Assembly (NCBI GenBank): GCA_964017125.1
Contig: OZ024908.1
Span: 81,095,499 to 81,159,498 of the forward strand
Reading direction: 5' to 3'
DNA length: 64,000 nt
Source: Flabesymbios commensalis
Lineage: Eukaryota > Annelida > Polychaeta > Terebellida > Flabelligeridae
This document shows, piece after piece, positions 38,893 to 53,096 of this stretch (positions within the stretch are counted from its first letter, which is position 1; every line of letters begins with the position of its first letter). Both the position numbers and the translations under genes were made by a program. The notes under the pieces were generated by a model that saw only the letters and a program-made list of their open reading frames with translations, searched no databases and was not told where the DNA came from.

Positions 38893-39586
38893 ATTAATAA
38901 CTTTTGAAGTAATTAATGAAACTCCGCCAAATTTATAGGGCAAATGCCGTAATACCAGCCAATGGTGCCTGCAAATTTACATGTAAAACGGTTAAGAATT
39001 GACGTCTGAATTGACGTCTAAATGAATAACTTTTGAAATACTCAATCAAATTTCACACTAATCTCATTAATAACTTTTGAAGTAGTCAATGAAACGTCGA
39101 CAAATTCACAGGGCAGTTGCCCTAGTACCAGCCGATGGTGCCTGCAAAATTACATGGAAAACGGTTGAGAATTGACGTCTGAATTGACGTCGGAATGAAA
39201 AACTTTTAAAAATACTCAATCAAATTTCACACTAATCTTATTAATAACTTTTGAAGTAATTAATGAAACTCCGCCAAATTTATAGGGCAAATGCCGTAAT
39301 ACCAGCCAATGGTGCCTGCAAATTTACATGTAAAACGGTTAAGAATTGACGTCTGAATTGACGTCTAAATGAATAACTTTTGAAATACTCAATCAAATTT
39401 CACACTAATCTCATTAATAACTTTTGAAGTAGTCAATGAAACGTCGACAAATTCACAGGGCAGTTGCCCTAGTACCAGCCGATGGTGCCTGCAAAATTAC
39501 ATGGAAAACGGTTGAGAATTGACGTCTGAATTGACGTCGGAATGAAAAACTTTTAAAAATACTCAATCAAATTTCACACTAATCTT
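38893..39586 (+). repeat. Tandem 347-bp dimer pair
   Basis: Two near-identical dimers, 38,893-39,239 and 39,240-39,586, each with 'aatttatagggcaaatg', 'acatgtaaaacgg', 'gttgccctagtacc' and 'gacgtcggaatg'. This adds two short units to a region otherwise like the ~2,525-bp block. Confidence 0.84.
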
Positions 39587-41356
39587 ATTAATAACTTTTG
39601 AAGTAATCAATGAAACTCCGCCAAATTTACAGGGCCGTTGCCGTAATACCAGCCGATGGTGCCTGCAAAAATTACATGGAAAACGGTTAAGAATTGACGT
39701 CTGAATTGACGTCTAAATCATAATTTTTTAAAATACTCAATGAAATTTCCTACTAATCTTATTGATAACTTTTGAAGTACTTAATCAAACTTCGCCAAAT
39801 TTACTGGAAAATTTCACACTAATGTCATCAATAACTTTTGAAGTACTTAAACAATCTTCGCCAAATTTACAGGGCAGTTGCCGTAGTACCTGCCGATGGT
39901 GCCTGCAAAATTACATGGAAAACGGTTGAGAATTGACGTCTGCATTGACGTCTAAATGAAAAACTTTTAAAAATACTCAATTAAATTTCACACTATTCTC
40001 ATTAATAACTTTTGAAGTAATCAATGAAACGTCGACAAATTCACAGGGCAGTTGCCGTAGTACCAGCCGATGGTGCCTGCAAAATTACATGGAAAACGGT
40101 TGAGAATTGACGTCTGAATTGACGTCTGAATGAAAAACTTTTAAAAATACTCAATCAAATTTCACACTAATCTTATTAATAACTTTTGAAGTAATTAATG
40201 AAACTCCGCCAAATTTACAGGGCAGTTGCCGTAATACCAGCCGATGGTGCCTGCAAAAATTACATAGAAAACGGTTAAGAATTGACGTCTGAATTGACGT
40301 CTAAATCATAATTTTAAAAAATAGTCAACCAAATTTCCTACTAATCTTATTGATAACTTTCGAAGTCCTTAATCAAACTTCGCCAAATTTACAGGAAAAT
40401 ATCACACTAATGTCATTATTACTTTTGAAGTACTTAATCAATCTTCGCCAAATTTACAGGGCAGTTGCCGTAGTACCAGCCGATGGTGCCTGCAAAATTA
40501 CATGGAAAACGGTTGAAAATTGACGTCTGAATTGACGTCTAAATGAAAAACTTTTAAAAATACTCAATCAAATTTCACACTAATCTCATTAATAACTTTT
40601 GAAGTAATTAATGAAACTCCGCCAAATTTACAGGGCAAATGCCGTAATACCAGCCAATGGTGCCTGCAAATTTACATGGAAAACGGTTAAGAATTGACGT
40701 CTGAATTGACGTCTAAATGAATAACTTTTGAAATACTCAATCAAATTTCACACTAATCTCATTAATAACTTTTGAAGTAGTCAATGAAACGTCGACAAAT
40801 TCACAGGGCAGTTGTCTTAGTACCTGCCGATGGTGCCTGCAAAATTACATGGAAAACGGTTGAGAATTGACGTCTGCATTGACGTCTAAATGAAAAACTT
40901 TTAAAAATACTCAATCAAATTTCACACTATTCTCATTAATAACTTTTGAAGTAATCAATGAAACGTCGACAAATTCACAGGGCAGTTGCCGTAGTACCAG
41001 CCGATGGTGCCTGCAAAATTACATGGAAAACGGTTGAGAATTGACGTCTGAATTGACGTCTGAATGAAAAACTTTTAAAAATACTCAATCAAATTTCACA
41101 CTAATCTTATTAATAACTTTTGAAGTAATTAATGAAACTCCGCCAAATTTACAGGGCAGTTGCCGTAATACCAGCCGATGGTGCTTGCAAAAATTACATG
41201 GAAAACGGTTAAGAATTGACGTCTGAATTGACGTCTAAATCATAATTTTTAAAAATACTCAATGAAATTTCCTACTAATCTTATTGATAACTTTTGAAGT
41301 ACTTAATCAAACTTCGCCAAATTTACAGGAAAATATCACACTAATGTCATTAATAA

Positions 41357-43100
41357 CTTTTGAAGTACTTAATCAATCTTCGCCAAATTTACAGGGCAGT
41401 TGCCGTAGTACCAGCCGATGGTGCCTGCAAAATTACATGGAAAACGGTTGAAAATTGACGTCTGAATTGACGTCTAAATGAATAACTTTTAAAAATACTC
41501 AATCAAATTTCACACTAATCTCATTAATAACTTTTGAAGTAATTAATGAAACTCCGCCAAATTTACAGGGCAAATGCCGTAATACCAGCCAATGGTGCCT
41601 GCAAATTTACATAGAAAACGGTTAAGAATTGACGTCTGAATTGACGTCTAAATGAATAACTTTTGAAATACTCTATCAAATTTCACATTAATCTCATTAA
41701 TAACTTTTGAAGTAGTCAATGAAACGTCGACAAATTCACAGGGCAGTTGCCGTAGTACCAGCCGATGGTGCCTGCAAAATTACATGGAAAACGGTTGAGA
41801 ATTGACGTCTGAATTGACGTCTGAATGAAAAACTTTTAAAAATACTCAATCAAATTTCACACTAATCTTATTAATAACTTTTGAAGTAATCAATGAAACT
41901 CCGCCAAATTTACAGGGCAGTTGCCGTAATACCAGCCGATGGTGCCTGCAAAAATTACATGGAAAGAATTGACGTCTGAATTGACGTCTAAATCATAATT
42001 TTAAAAAATAGTCAACCAAATTTCCTACTAATCTTATTGATAACTTTCGAAGTACTTAATCAAACTTCGCCAAATTTACAGGAAAATATCACACTAATGT
42101 CATTATTACTTTTGAAGTACTTAATCAATCTTCGCCAAATTTACAGGGCAGTTGCCGTAGTACCAGCCGATGGTGCCTGCAAAATTACATGGAAAACGGT
42201 TGAAAATTGACGTCTGAATTGACGTCTAAATGAAAAACTTTTAAAAATACTCAATCAAATTTCACACTAATCTCATTAATAACTTTTGAAGTAATTAATG
42301 AAACTCCGCCAAATTTACAGGGCAAATGCCGTAATACCAGCCAATGGTGCCTGCAAATTTACATAGAAAACGGTTAAGAATTGACGTCTGAATTGACGTC
42401 TAAATGAATAACTTTTGAAATACTCTATCAAATTTCACACTAATCTCATTAATAACTTTTGAAGTAGTCAATGAAACGTCGACAAATTCACAGGGCAGTT
42501 GCCGTAGTACCAGCCGATGGTGCCTGCAAAATTACATGGAAAACGGTTGAGAATTGACGTCTGAATTGACGTCTGAATGAAAAACTTTTAAAAATACTCA
42601 ATCAAATTTCACACTAATCTTATTAATAACTTTTGAAGTAATCAATGAAACTCCGCCAAATTTACAGGGCAGTTGCCGTAATACCAGCCGATGGTGCCTG
42701 CAAAAATTACATGGAAAGAATTGACGTCTGAATTGACGTCTAAATCATAATTTTAAAAAATAGTCAACCAAATTTCCTACTAATCTTATTGATAACTTTC
42801 GAAGTACTTAATCAAACTTCGCCAAATTTACAGGAAAATATCACACTAATGTCATTATTACTTTTGAAGTACTTAATCAATCTTCGCCAAATTTACAGGG
42901 CAGTTGCCGTAGTACCAGCCGATGGTGCCTGCAAAATTACATGGAAAACGGTTGAAAATTGACGTCTGAATTGACGTCTAAATGAATAACTTTTAAAAAT
43001 ACTCAATCAAATTTCACACTAATCTCATTAATAACTTTTGAAGTAATTAATGAAACTCCGCCAAATTTACAGGGCAAATGCCGTAATACCAGCCAATGGT
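41357..43100 (+). repeat. 752-bp tetramer block, two copies plus a partial third
   Basis: Copies at about 41,357-42,108 and 42,109-42,860, with a partial third to about 43,100. Anchors at 752 bp are 'ctctatcaaat' (41,671/42,423) and 'ggaaagaattg' (41,961/42,713). The period is the 760-bp tetramer minus an 8-bp deletion in 'catggaaagaattg', where other units have 'catggaaaacggttaag'. Confidence 0.83.
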
Positions 43101-43320
43101 GCCTGCAAATTTACATGGAAAACGGTTAAGAATTGACGTCTGAATTGACGTCTAAATGAATAACTTTTGAAATACTCAATCAAATTTCACACTAATCTCA
43201 TTAATAACTTTTGAAGTAGTCAATGAAACGTCGACAAATTCACAGGGCAGTTGCCGTAGTACTAGCCGATGGTGCCTGCAAAATTACATGGAAAACGGTT
43301 GAGATTGACGTCTGAATTGA

Positions 43321-45186
43321 CGTCTAAATGAAAAACTTTTAAAAATACTCAATCAAATTTCACACTAATCTCATTAATAACTTTTGAAGTAATCAATGAA
43401 ACTCTGCCAAATTTACAGGGCAGTTGCCGTAATACCAGCCGATGGTGCCTGCAAAATTAAATGGAAAACGGTTAAGAATTGACGTCTGAATTGACGTCTA
43501 AATCATAATTTTTAAAAATACTCAATCAAATTTACTACTAATCTTATTGATAACTTTTGAAGTACTTAATCAAACTTCGCCAAATTTACAAGAAAATTTC
43601 ACACTAATGTCATCAATAACTTTTGAAGTACTTAAACAATCTTCGCCAAATTTACAGGGCAGTTGCCGTAGTACCAGCCGATGGTGCCTGCAAAATTACA
43701 TGGAAAACGGTTGAAAATTGACGTCTGAATTGACGTCTAAATGAATAACTTTTAAAAATACTCAATCAAATTTCACACTAATCTCATTAATAACTTTTGA
43801 AGTAATTAATGAAACTCCGCCAAACTTACAGGGCAATTGCCGTATACCAGCCAATGGTGCCTGCAAATTTACATGGAAAACGGTTAAGAATTGACGTCTG
43901 AATTGACGTCTAAATGAATAACTTTTGAAATACTCAATCAAATTTCACACTAATCTCATTAATAACTTTTGAAGTAGTCAATGAAACGTCGACAAATTTA
44001 CAGGGCAAATGCCGTAATACAAGCCGATGGTGCCTGCAAAATTACATGGAAAACGGTTGAGAATTGACGTCTGAATTGACGTCTAAATGAAAAACTTTTA
44101 AAAATTCTCAATCAAATTTCACACTATTCTCATTAATAACTTTTGAAGTAATCAATGAAACTCCGTCAAATTTACAGGGCAGTTGCCGTAATACCTGCCG
44201 ATGGTGCCTGCAAAATTACGTGGAAAACGGTTAAGAATTGACGTCTGAATTGACGTCTAAATGAAAAACTTTTAAAAATACTCAATCAAATTTCACACTA
44301 ATCTCATTAATAACTTTTGAAGTAATCAATGAAACTCCGCCAAATTTACAGAGCAGTTGCCGTAATACCAGCCGATGGTGCCTGCAAAATTAAATGGAAA
44401 ACGGTTAAGAATTGACGTCTGAATTGACGTCTAAATCATAATTTTTAAAAATACTCAATCAAATTTACTACTAATCTTATTGATAACTTTTGAAGTACTT
44501 AATCAAACTTCGCCAAATTTACAAGAAAATTTCACACTAATGTCATCAATAACTTTTGAAGTACTTAAACAATCTTCGCCAAATTTACAGGGCAGTTGCC
44601 GTAGTACCAGCCGATGGTGCCTGCAAAATTACATGGAAAACGGTTGAAAATTGACGTCTGAATTGACGTCTAAATGAATAACTTTTAAAAATACTCAATC
44701 AAATTTCACACTAATCTCATTAATAACTTTTGAAGTAATTAATGAAACTCCGCCAAACTTACAGGGCAATTGCCGTATACCAGCCAATGGTGCCTGCAAA
44801 TTTACATGGAAAACGGTTAAGAATTGACGTCTGAATTGACGTCTAAATGAATAACTTTTGAAATACTCAATCAAATTTCACACTAATCTCATTAATAACT
44901 TTTGAAGTAGTCAATGAAACGTCGACAAATTTACAGGGCAAATGCCGTAATACAAGCCGATGGTGCCTGCAAAATTACATGGAAAACGGTTGAGAATTGA
45001 CGTCTGAATTGACGTCTAAATGAAAAACTTTTAAAAATTCTCAATCAAATTTCACACTATTCTCATTAATAACTTTTGAAGTAATCAATGAAACTCCGTC
45101 AAATTTACAGGGCAGTTGCCGTAATACCTGCCGATGGTGCCTGCAAAATTACGTGGAAAACGGTTAAGAATTGACGTCTGAATTGA
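43321..45186 (+). repeat. Tandem 933-bp pair
   Basis: Copies at about 43,321-44,253 and 44,254-45,186, with anchors at 933 bp: 'taaatgg' 43,458/44,391, 'tacaagccg' around 44,019/44,952, and 'acgtgg' 44,218/45,151. The length is one long plus four short units. Confidence 0.85.
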
Positions 45187-45579
45187 CGTCTAAATGAAAA
45201 ACTTTTAAAAATACTCAATCAAATTTCACACTAATCTCATTAATAACTTTTGTAGTAATAAATGAAACTCCGCCAAATTTACAGAGCAGTTGCCGTAATA
45301 CCAGCCGGTGGTGCCTGCAAAATTACATGGAAAACGGTTAAGAATTGACGTCTGAATTGACGTCTAAATCATAATTTTAAAAAATACTCAATCAAATTTC
45401 CTACTAATCTTATTGATAACTTTTGAAGTACTTAATCAAACTTCGCCAAATTTACAGGAAAATATCACACTAATGTCATTAATAACTTTTGAAGTACTTA
45501 ATCAATCTTTGCCAAATTCACAGGGCAGTTGCCGTAGTACCAGCCGATGGTGCCTGCAAAATTACATGGAAAACGGTTG

Positions 45580-45610
45580 AAAATTGACGTCCAAATTTAC
45601 AGGGCAGTTG
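45580..45610 (+). repeat. 78-bp remnant unit junction 'gacgtc|caaattt', copied at 49,915
   Basis: 'cagttgcc' sites at 45,527 and 45,605 are only 78 bp apart, so about 96 bp are missing between the first GACGTC of one unit and 'caaatttacagg' of the next. The identical junction occurs 4,326 bp downstream, so the deletion is older than the HOR duplication. Confidence 0.85.
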
Positions 45611-46380
45611 CCGTATTACCAGCCGATGGTGCCTGCAAAATTACATGGAAAACGGTTGAAAATTGACGTCTGAATTGACGTCTAAATGAATAACTTTTAA
45701 AAATACTCAATCAAATTTCACACTAATCTCATTAATAACTTTTGAAGTAATTAATGAAACTCCGCCAAATTTACAGGGCAATTGCCGTAATACCAGCCAA
45801 TGGTGCCTGCAAATTTACATGGAAAACGGTTAAGAATTGACGTCTGAATTAACGTCTAAATGAATAACTTTTGAAATACTCAATCAAATTTCACACTAAT
45901 CTCATTAATAACTTTTGAAGTAGTCAATGAAACGTCGACAAATTCACAGGGCAGTTGCCGTAGTACTAGCCGATGGTGCCTGCAAAATTACATGGAAAAC
46001 GGTTGAGAATTGACGTCTGAATTCACGTCTAAATTAATAGCTTTTAAAAATACTCAATCAAATTTCACACTAATCGCATTAATAACTTTTGAAGGAATCA
46101 ATGAACCTCCGCCAAATTTACAGGCAGTTGCCGTAATACCTGCCGATGGTGCCTGCAAAATTACATGGAAAACGGTTAAGAATTGACGTCTGAATTGACG
46201 TCTAAATGAAAAACTTTGAAAAATACTCAATCAAATTTCACACTAACCTCATTAATAACTTTTGAAGTAATCAACTCCGCCAAATTTACAGGGCAGTTGC
46301 CGTAATACCAGCCGATGGTGCCTGCAAAATTACATGGAAAACGGTTAAGAATTGACGTCTGAATTGACGTCTAAATCATA

Positions 46381-46475
46381 TTTTTTACAAATACTCAATC
46401 AAATTTCCTACTAATCTTATTGATAACTTTTGAAGTAGTCAATGAAACTTAGACAAATTCACAGGGCAGTTGCCG
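46381..46475 (+). repeat. Hybrid short unit: long-unit head, B-unit tail
   Basis: 'cctactaatcttattgataac' type sequence, normally the first half of a long unit, runs into 'gaagtagtcaatgaaact' and 'gacaaattcacagggcag' of a B unit. The result has normal short length (173 bp). Further copies lie at about 50,733 (the 4,326-bp partner) and 61,629. It looks like a crossover within 'aataacttttgaagta', which is shared by both segments. Confidence 0.8.
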
Positions 46476-48770
46476 TAGTACCAGCCGATGGTGCCTGCAA
46501 AATTACATGGAAAACGGTTAAGAATTGAAGTCTGAATTGACGTCTAAAAGAATAACTTTTAAAAATACTCAATCAAATTTTACACTAATCTCATTAATAA
46601 CTTTTGAAGTAATTAATGAAACTCCGCCAAATTTACAGGGCAATTGCCGTAATACCAGCCAATGGTGCCTGCAAATTTACATGGAAAACGGTTAAGAATT
46701 GACGTCTGAATTGACGTCTAAATGAATAACTTTTGAAATACTCAATCAAATTTCACACTAATCTCATTAATAACTTTTGAAGTAGTCAATGAAACGTCGA
46801 CAAATTCACAGGGCAGTTGCCGTAGTACTAGCCGATGGTGCCTGCAAAATTACATGGAAAACGGTTGAGAATTGACGTCTGAATTGACGTCTAAATGAAA
46901 AACTTTTAAAAATATTCAATCAAATTTCACACTAATCTCATTAATAACTTTTGAAGTAGTCAATGAAACGTCGACAAATTCACAGGGCAGTTGCCGTAGT
47001 ACTAGCCGATGGTGCCTGCAAAATTACATGGAAAACGGTTGAGAATTGACGTCTGAATTGACGTCTAAATGAAAAACTTTTAAAAATATTCAATCAAATT
47101 TCACACTAATCTCATTAATAACTTTTGAAGTAATTAATGAAACTCCGCCAAACTTACAGGGCAATTGCCGTATACCAGCCAATGGTGCCTGCAAATTTAC
47201 ATGGAAAACGGTTAAGAATTGACGTCTGAATTGACGTCTAAATGAATAACTTTTGAAATACTCAATCAAATTTCACACTAATCTCATTAATAACTTTTGA
47301 AGTAGTCAATGAAACGTCGACAAATTCACAGGGCAGTTGCCGTAGTACTAGCCGATGGTGCCTGCAAAATTACATGGAAAACGGTTGAGATTGACGTCTG
47401 AATTGACGTCTAAATGAAAAACTTTTAAAAATTCTCAATCAAATTTCACACTATTCTCATTAATAACTTTTGAAGTAATCAATGAAACTCCGCCAAATTT
47501 ACAGGGCAGTTGCCGTAATACCAGCCGATGGTGCCTGCAAAATTAAATGGAAAACGGTTAAGAATTGACGTCTGAATTGACGTCTAAATCATAATTTTTA
47601 AAAATACTCAATCAAATTTCCTACTAATCTTATTGATAACTTTTGAAGTACTTAATCAAACTTCGCCAAATTTACAGGAAAATTTTACACTAATGTCATC
47701 AATAACTTTTGAAGTACTTAAACAATCTTCGCCAAATTTACAGGGCAGTTGCCGTAGTACCAGCCGATGGTGCCTGCAAAATTACATGGAAAACGGTTGA
47801 AAATTGACGTCTGAATTGACGTCTAAATGAATAACTTTTAAAAATACTCAATCAAATTTCACACTAATCTCATTAATAACTTTTGAAGTAATTAATGAAA
47901 CTCCGCCAAATTTACAGGGCAATTGCCGTAATACCAGCCGATGGTGCCTGCAAAATTACATGGAAAACGGTTAAGAATTGACGTCTGAATTGACGTCTAA
48001 ATCATAATTTTAAAAAATACTCAATCAAATTTCCTACTAATCTTATTGATAACTTTTGAAGTACTTAATCAAACTTCGCCAAATTTACAGGAAAATATCA
48101 CACTAATGTCATTAATAACTTTTGAAGTACTTAATCAATCTTTGCCAAATTCACAGGGCAGTTGCCGTAGTACCAGCCGATGGTGCCTGCAAAATTACAT
48201 GGAAAAAGGTTGAAAATTGACGTCTGAATTGACGTCTAAATGAATAACTTTTAAAAATACTCAATCAAATTTCACACTAATCTCATTAATAACTTTTGAA
48301 GTAATTAATGAAACTCCGCCAAATTTACAGGGCTATTGCCGTAATACCAGCCAATGGTGCCTGCAAATTTACATGGAAAACGGTTAAGAATTGACTTCTG
48401 AATTGACGTCTAAATGAATAACTTTTGAAATATTCAATCAAATTTCACACTAATCTCATTAATAACTTTTGAAGTAGTCAATGAAACGTCGACAAATTCA
48501 CAGGGCAGTTGCCGTAGTACCAGCCGATGGTGCCTGCAAAATTACATGGAAAACGGTTGAGAATTGACGTCTTAATTGACGTGTAAATGAATAACTTTTA
48601 AAAATACTCAATCAAATTTCACACTAATCTCATTAATAACTTTTGAAGTAATCAATGAAACTCCGCCAAATTTACAGGGCAGTTGCCGTAATACCAGGCG
48701 ATTGTGCCTGCAAAATTACATGGAAAACGGTTAAGAATTGACGTCTGAATTGACGTCTAAATCATAATTT

Positions 48771-51700
48771 TTAAAAATACTCAATCAAATTTACTACTAA
48801 TCTTATTGATAACTTTTGAAGTACTTAATCAAACTTCGCCAAATTTACAAGAAAATTTCACACTAATGTCATCAATAACTTTTGAAGTACTTAAACAATC
48901 TTCGCCAAATTTACAGGGCAGTTGCCGTAGTACCAGCCGATGGTGCCTGCAAAATTACATGGAAAACGGTTGAAAATTGACGTCTGAATTGACGTCTAAA
49001 TGAATAACTTTTAAAAATACTCAATCAAATTTCACACTAATCTCATTAATAACTTTTGAAGTAATTAATGAAACTCCGCCAAACTTACAGGGCAATTGCC
49101 GTATACCAGCCAATGGTGCCTGCAAATTTACATGGAAAACGGTTAAGAATTGACGTCTGAATTGACGTCTAAATGAATAACTTTTGAAATACTCAATCAA
49201 ATTTCACACTAATCTCATTAATAACTTTTGAAGTAGTCAATGAAACGTCGACAAATTTACAGGGCAAATGCCGTAATACAAGCCGATGGTGCCTGCAAAA
49301 TTACATGGAAAACGGTTGAGAATTGACGTCTGAATTGACGTCTAAATGAAAAACTTTTAAAAATTCTCAATCAAATTTCACACTATTCTCATTAATAACT
49401 TTTGAAGTAATCAATGAAACTCCGTCAAATTTACAGGGCAGTTGCCGTAATACCTGCCGATGGTGCCTGCAAAATTACGTGGAAAACGGTTAAGAATTGA
49501 CGTCTGAATTGACGTCTAAATGAAAAACTTTTAAAAATACTCAATCAAATTTCACACTAATCTCATTAATAACTTTTGTAGTAATAAATGAAACTCCGCC
49601 AAATTTACAGAGCAGTTGCCGTAATACCAGCCGGTGGTGCCTGCAAAATTACATGGAAAACGGTTAAGAATTGACGTCTGAATTGACGTCTAAATCATAA
49701 TTTTAAAAAATACTCAATCAAATTTCCTACTAATCTTATTGATAACTTTTGAAGTACTTAATCAAACTTCGCCAAATTTACAGGAAAATATCACACTAAT
49801 GTCATTAATAACTTTTGAAGTACTTAATCAATCTTTGCCAAATTCACAGGGCAGTTGCCGTAGTACCAGCCGATGGTGCCTGCAAAATTACATGGAAAAC
49901 GGTTGAAAATTGACGTCCAAATTTACAGGGCAGTTGCCGTATTACCAGCCGATGGTGCCTGCAAAATTACATGGAAAACGGTTGAAAATTGACGTCTGAA
50001 TTGACGTCTAAATGAATAACTTTTAAAAATACTCAATCAAATTTCACACTAATCTCATTAATAACTTTTGAAGTAATTAATGAAACTCCGCCAAATTTAC
50101 AGGGCAATTGCTGTAATACCAGCCAATGGTGCCTGCAAATTTACATGGAAAACGGTTAAGAATTGACGTCTGAATTAACGTCTAAATGAATAACTTTTGA
50201 AATACTCAATCAAATTTCACACTAATCTCATTAATAACTTTTGAAGTAGTCAATGAAACGTCGACAAATTCACAGGGCAGTTGCCGTAGTACTAGCCGAT
50301 GGTGCCTGCAAAATTACATGGAAAACGGTTGAGAATTGACGTCTGAATTCACGTCTAAATTAATAGCTTTTAAAAATACTCAATCAAATTTCACACTAAT
50401 CGCATTAATAACTTTTGAAGGAATCAATGAACCTCCGCCAAATTTACAGGCAGTTGCCGTAATACCTGCCGATGGTGCCTGCAAAATTACATGGAAAACG
50501 GTTAAGAATTGACGTCTGAATTGACGTCTAAATGAAAAACTTTGAAAAATACTCAATCAAATTTCACACTAACCTCATTAATAACTTTTGAAGTAATCAA
50601 CTCCGCCAAATTTACAGGGCAGTTGCCGTAATACCAGCCGATGGTGCCTGCAAAATTACATGGAAAACGGTTAAGAATTGACGTCTGAATTGACGTCTAA
50701 ATCATATTTTTTACAAATACTCAATCAAATTTCCTACTAATCTTATTGATAACTTTTGAAGTAGTCAATGAAACTTAGACAAATTCACAGGGCAGTTGCC
50801 GTAGTACCAGCCGATGGTGCCTGCAAAATTACATGGAAAACGGTTAAGAATTGAAGTCTGAATTGACGTCTAAAAGAATAACTTTTAAAAATACTCAATC
50901 AAATTTTACACTAATCTCATTAATAACTTTTGAAGTAATTAATGAAACTCCGCCAAATTTACAGGGCAATTGCCGTAATACCAGCCAATGGTGCCTGCAA
51001 ATTTACATGGAAAACGGTTAAGAATTGACGTCTGAATTGACGTCTAAATGAATAACTTTTGAAATACTCAATCAAATTTCACACTAATCTCATTAATAAC
51101 TTTTGAAGTAGTCAATGAAACGTCGACAAATTCACAGGGCAGTTGCCGTAGTACTAGCCGATGGTGCCTGCAAAATTACATGGAAAACGGTTGAGAATTG
51201 ACGTCTGAATTGACGTCTAAATGAAAAACTTTTAAAAATATTCAATCAAATTTCACACTAATCTCATTAATAACTTTTGAAGTAGTCAATGAAACGTCGA
51301 CAAATTCACAGGGCAGTTGCCGTAGTACTAGCCGATGGTGCCTGCAAAATTACATGGAAAACGGTTGAGAATTGACGTCTGAATTGACGTCTAAATGAAA
51401 AACTTTTAAAAATATTCAATCAAATTTCACACTAATCTCATTAATAACTTTTGAAGTAATTAATGAAACTCCGCCAAACTTACAGGGCAATTGCCGTATA
51501 CCAGCCAATGGTGCCTGCAAATTTACATGGAAAACGGTTAAGAATTGACGTCTGAATTGACGTCTAAATGAATAACTTTTGAAATACTCAATCAAATTTC
51601 ACACTAATCTCATTAATAACTTTTGAAGTAGTCAATGAAACGTCGACAAATTCACAGGGCAGTTGCCGTAGTACTAGCCGATGGTGCCTGCAAAATTACA

Positions 51701-53096
51701 TGGAAAACGGTTGAGATTGACGTCTGAATTGACGTCTAAATGAAAAACTTTTAAAAATTCTCAATCAAATTTCACACTATTCTCATTAATAACTTTTGAA
51801 GTAATCAATGAAACTCCGCCAAATTTACAGGGCAGTTGCCGTAATACCAGCCGATGGTGCCTGCAAAATTAAATGGAAAACGGTTAAGAATTGACGTCTG
51901 AATTGACGTCTAAATCATAATTTTTAAAAATACTCAATCAAATTTCCTACTAATCTTATTGATAACTTTTGAAGTACTTAATCAAACTTCGCCAAATTTA
52001 CAGGAAAATTTTACACTAATGTCATCAATAACTTTTGAAGTACTTAAACAATCTTCGCCAAATTTACAGGGCAGTTGCCGTAGTACCAGCCGATGGTGCC
52101 TGCAAAATTACATGGAAAACGGTTGAAAATTGACGTCTGAATTGACGTCTAAATGAATAACTTTTAAAAATACTCAATCAAATTTCACACTAATCTCATT
52201 AATAACTTTTGAAGTAATTAATGAAACTCCGCCAAATTTACAGGGCAATTGCCGTAATACCAGCCGATGGTGCCTGCAAAATTACATGGAAAACGGTTAA
52301 GAATTGACGTCTGAATTGACGTCTAAATCATAATTTTAAAAAATACTCAATCAAATTTCCTACTAATCTTATTGATAACTTTTGAAGTACTTAATCAAAC
52401 TTCGCCAAATTTACAGGAAAATATCACACTAATGTCATTAATAACTTTTGAAGTACTTAATCAATCTTTGCCAAATTCACAGGGCAGTTGCCGTAGTACC
52501 AGCCGATGGTGCCTGCAAAATTACATGGAAAAAGGTTGAAAATTGACGTCTGAATTGACGTCTAAATGAATAACTTTTAAAAATACTCAATCAAATTTCA
52601 CACTAATCTCATTAATAACTTTTGAAGTAATTAATGAAACTCCGCCAAATTTACAGGGCTATTGCCGTAATACCAGCCAATGGTGCCTGCAAATTTACAT
52701 GGAAAACGGTTAAGAATTGACTTCTGAATTGACGTCTAAATGAATAACTTTTGAAATATTCAATCAAATTTCACACTAATCTCATTAATAACTTTTGAAG
52801 TAGTCAATGAAACGTCGACAAATTCACAGGGCAGTTGCCGTAGTACCAGCCGATGGTGCCTGCAAAATTACATGGAAAACGGTTGAGAATTGACGTCTTA
52901 ATTGACGTGTAAATGAATAACTTTTAAAAATACTCAATCAAATTTCACACTAATCTCATTAATAACTTTTGAAGTAATCAATGAAACTCCGCCAAATTTA
53001 CAGGGCAGTTGCCGTAATACCAGGCGATTGTGCCTGCAAAATTACATGGAAAACGGTTAAGAATTGACGTCTGAATTGACGTCTAAATCATAATTT
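48771..53096 (+). repeat. 4,326-bp HOR, copy 2
   Basis: Partner of 44,445-48,770. I noticed only one difference ('caattgctgtaat' at about 50,106 against 'caattgccgtaat'), although a computed alignment may find more. All rare deletions and hybrid units of copy 1 are present. Confidence 0.92.

Larger units (their letters stand above)
17620..43320 (+). repeat. Array domain 2 (variants 'tgcaaaaatt', 'ctgcattgac', 'gggcaaatgcc')
   Basis: To the right of about 17.6 kb the domain 1 B marker disappears. New variants appear in turn: 'ctgcattgac' from about 18,967, 'tgcaaaaatt' from 20,146, and 'gggcaaatgcc' with 'ccagccaatgg' from about 21.1 kb. The domain is a patchwork of tandem blocks with periods of 1,695, 1,415, 2,172, 521, about 2,525, 347 and 752 bp, all multiples of the unit lengths. 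Nothing other than satellite was seen. Confidence 0.7.
44445..48770 (+). repeat. 4,326-bp HOR, copy 1
   Basis: Repeats directly at a lag of exactly 4,326 bp. The matched stretch (about 44,393-48,792 against 48,719-53,118) is longer than the lag, so the copies abut. Anchors include 'acgtgg' 45,151/49,477, 'gtccaaat' 45,589/49,915, 'ttaatagctttt' near 46,034/50,360, 'ggctatt' 48,331/52,657 and 'gcgattgtgcc' about 48,698/53,024. Long-unit spacings run 2,220, 413 and 760 bp in both copies. Confidence 0.92.
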
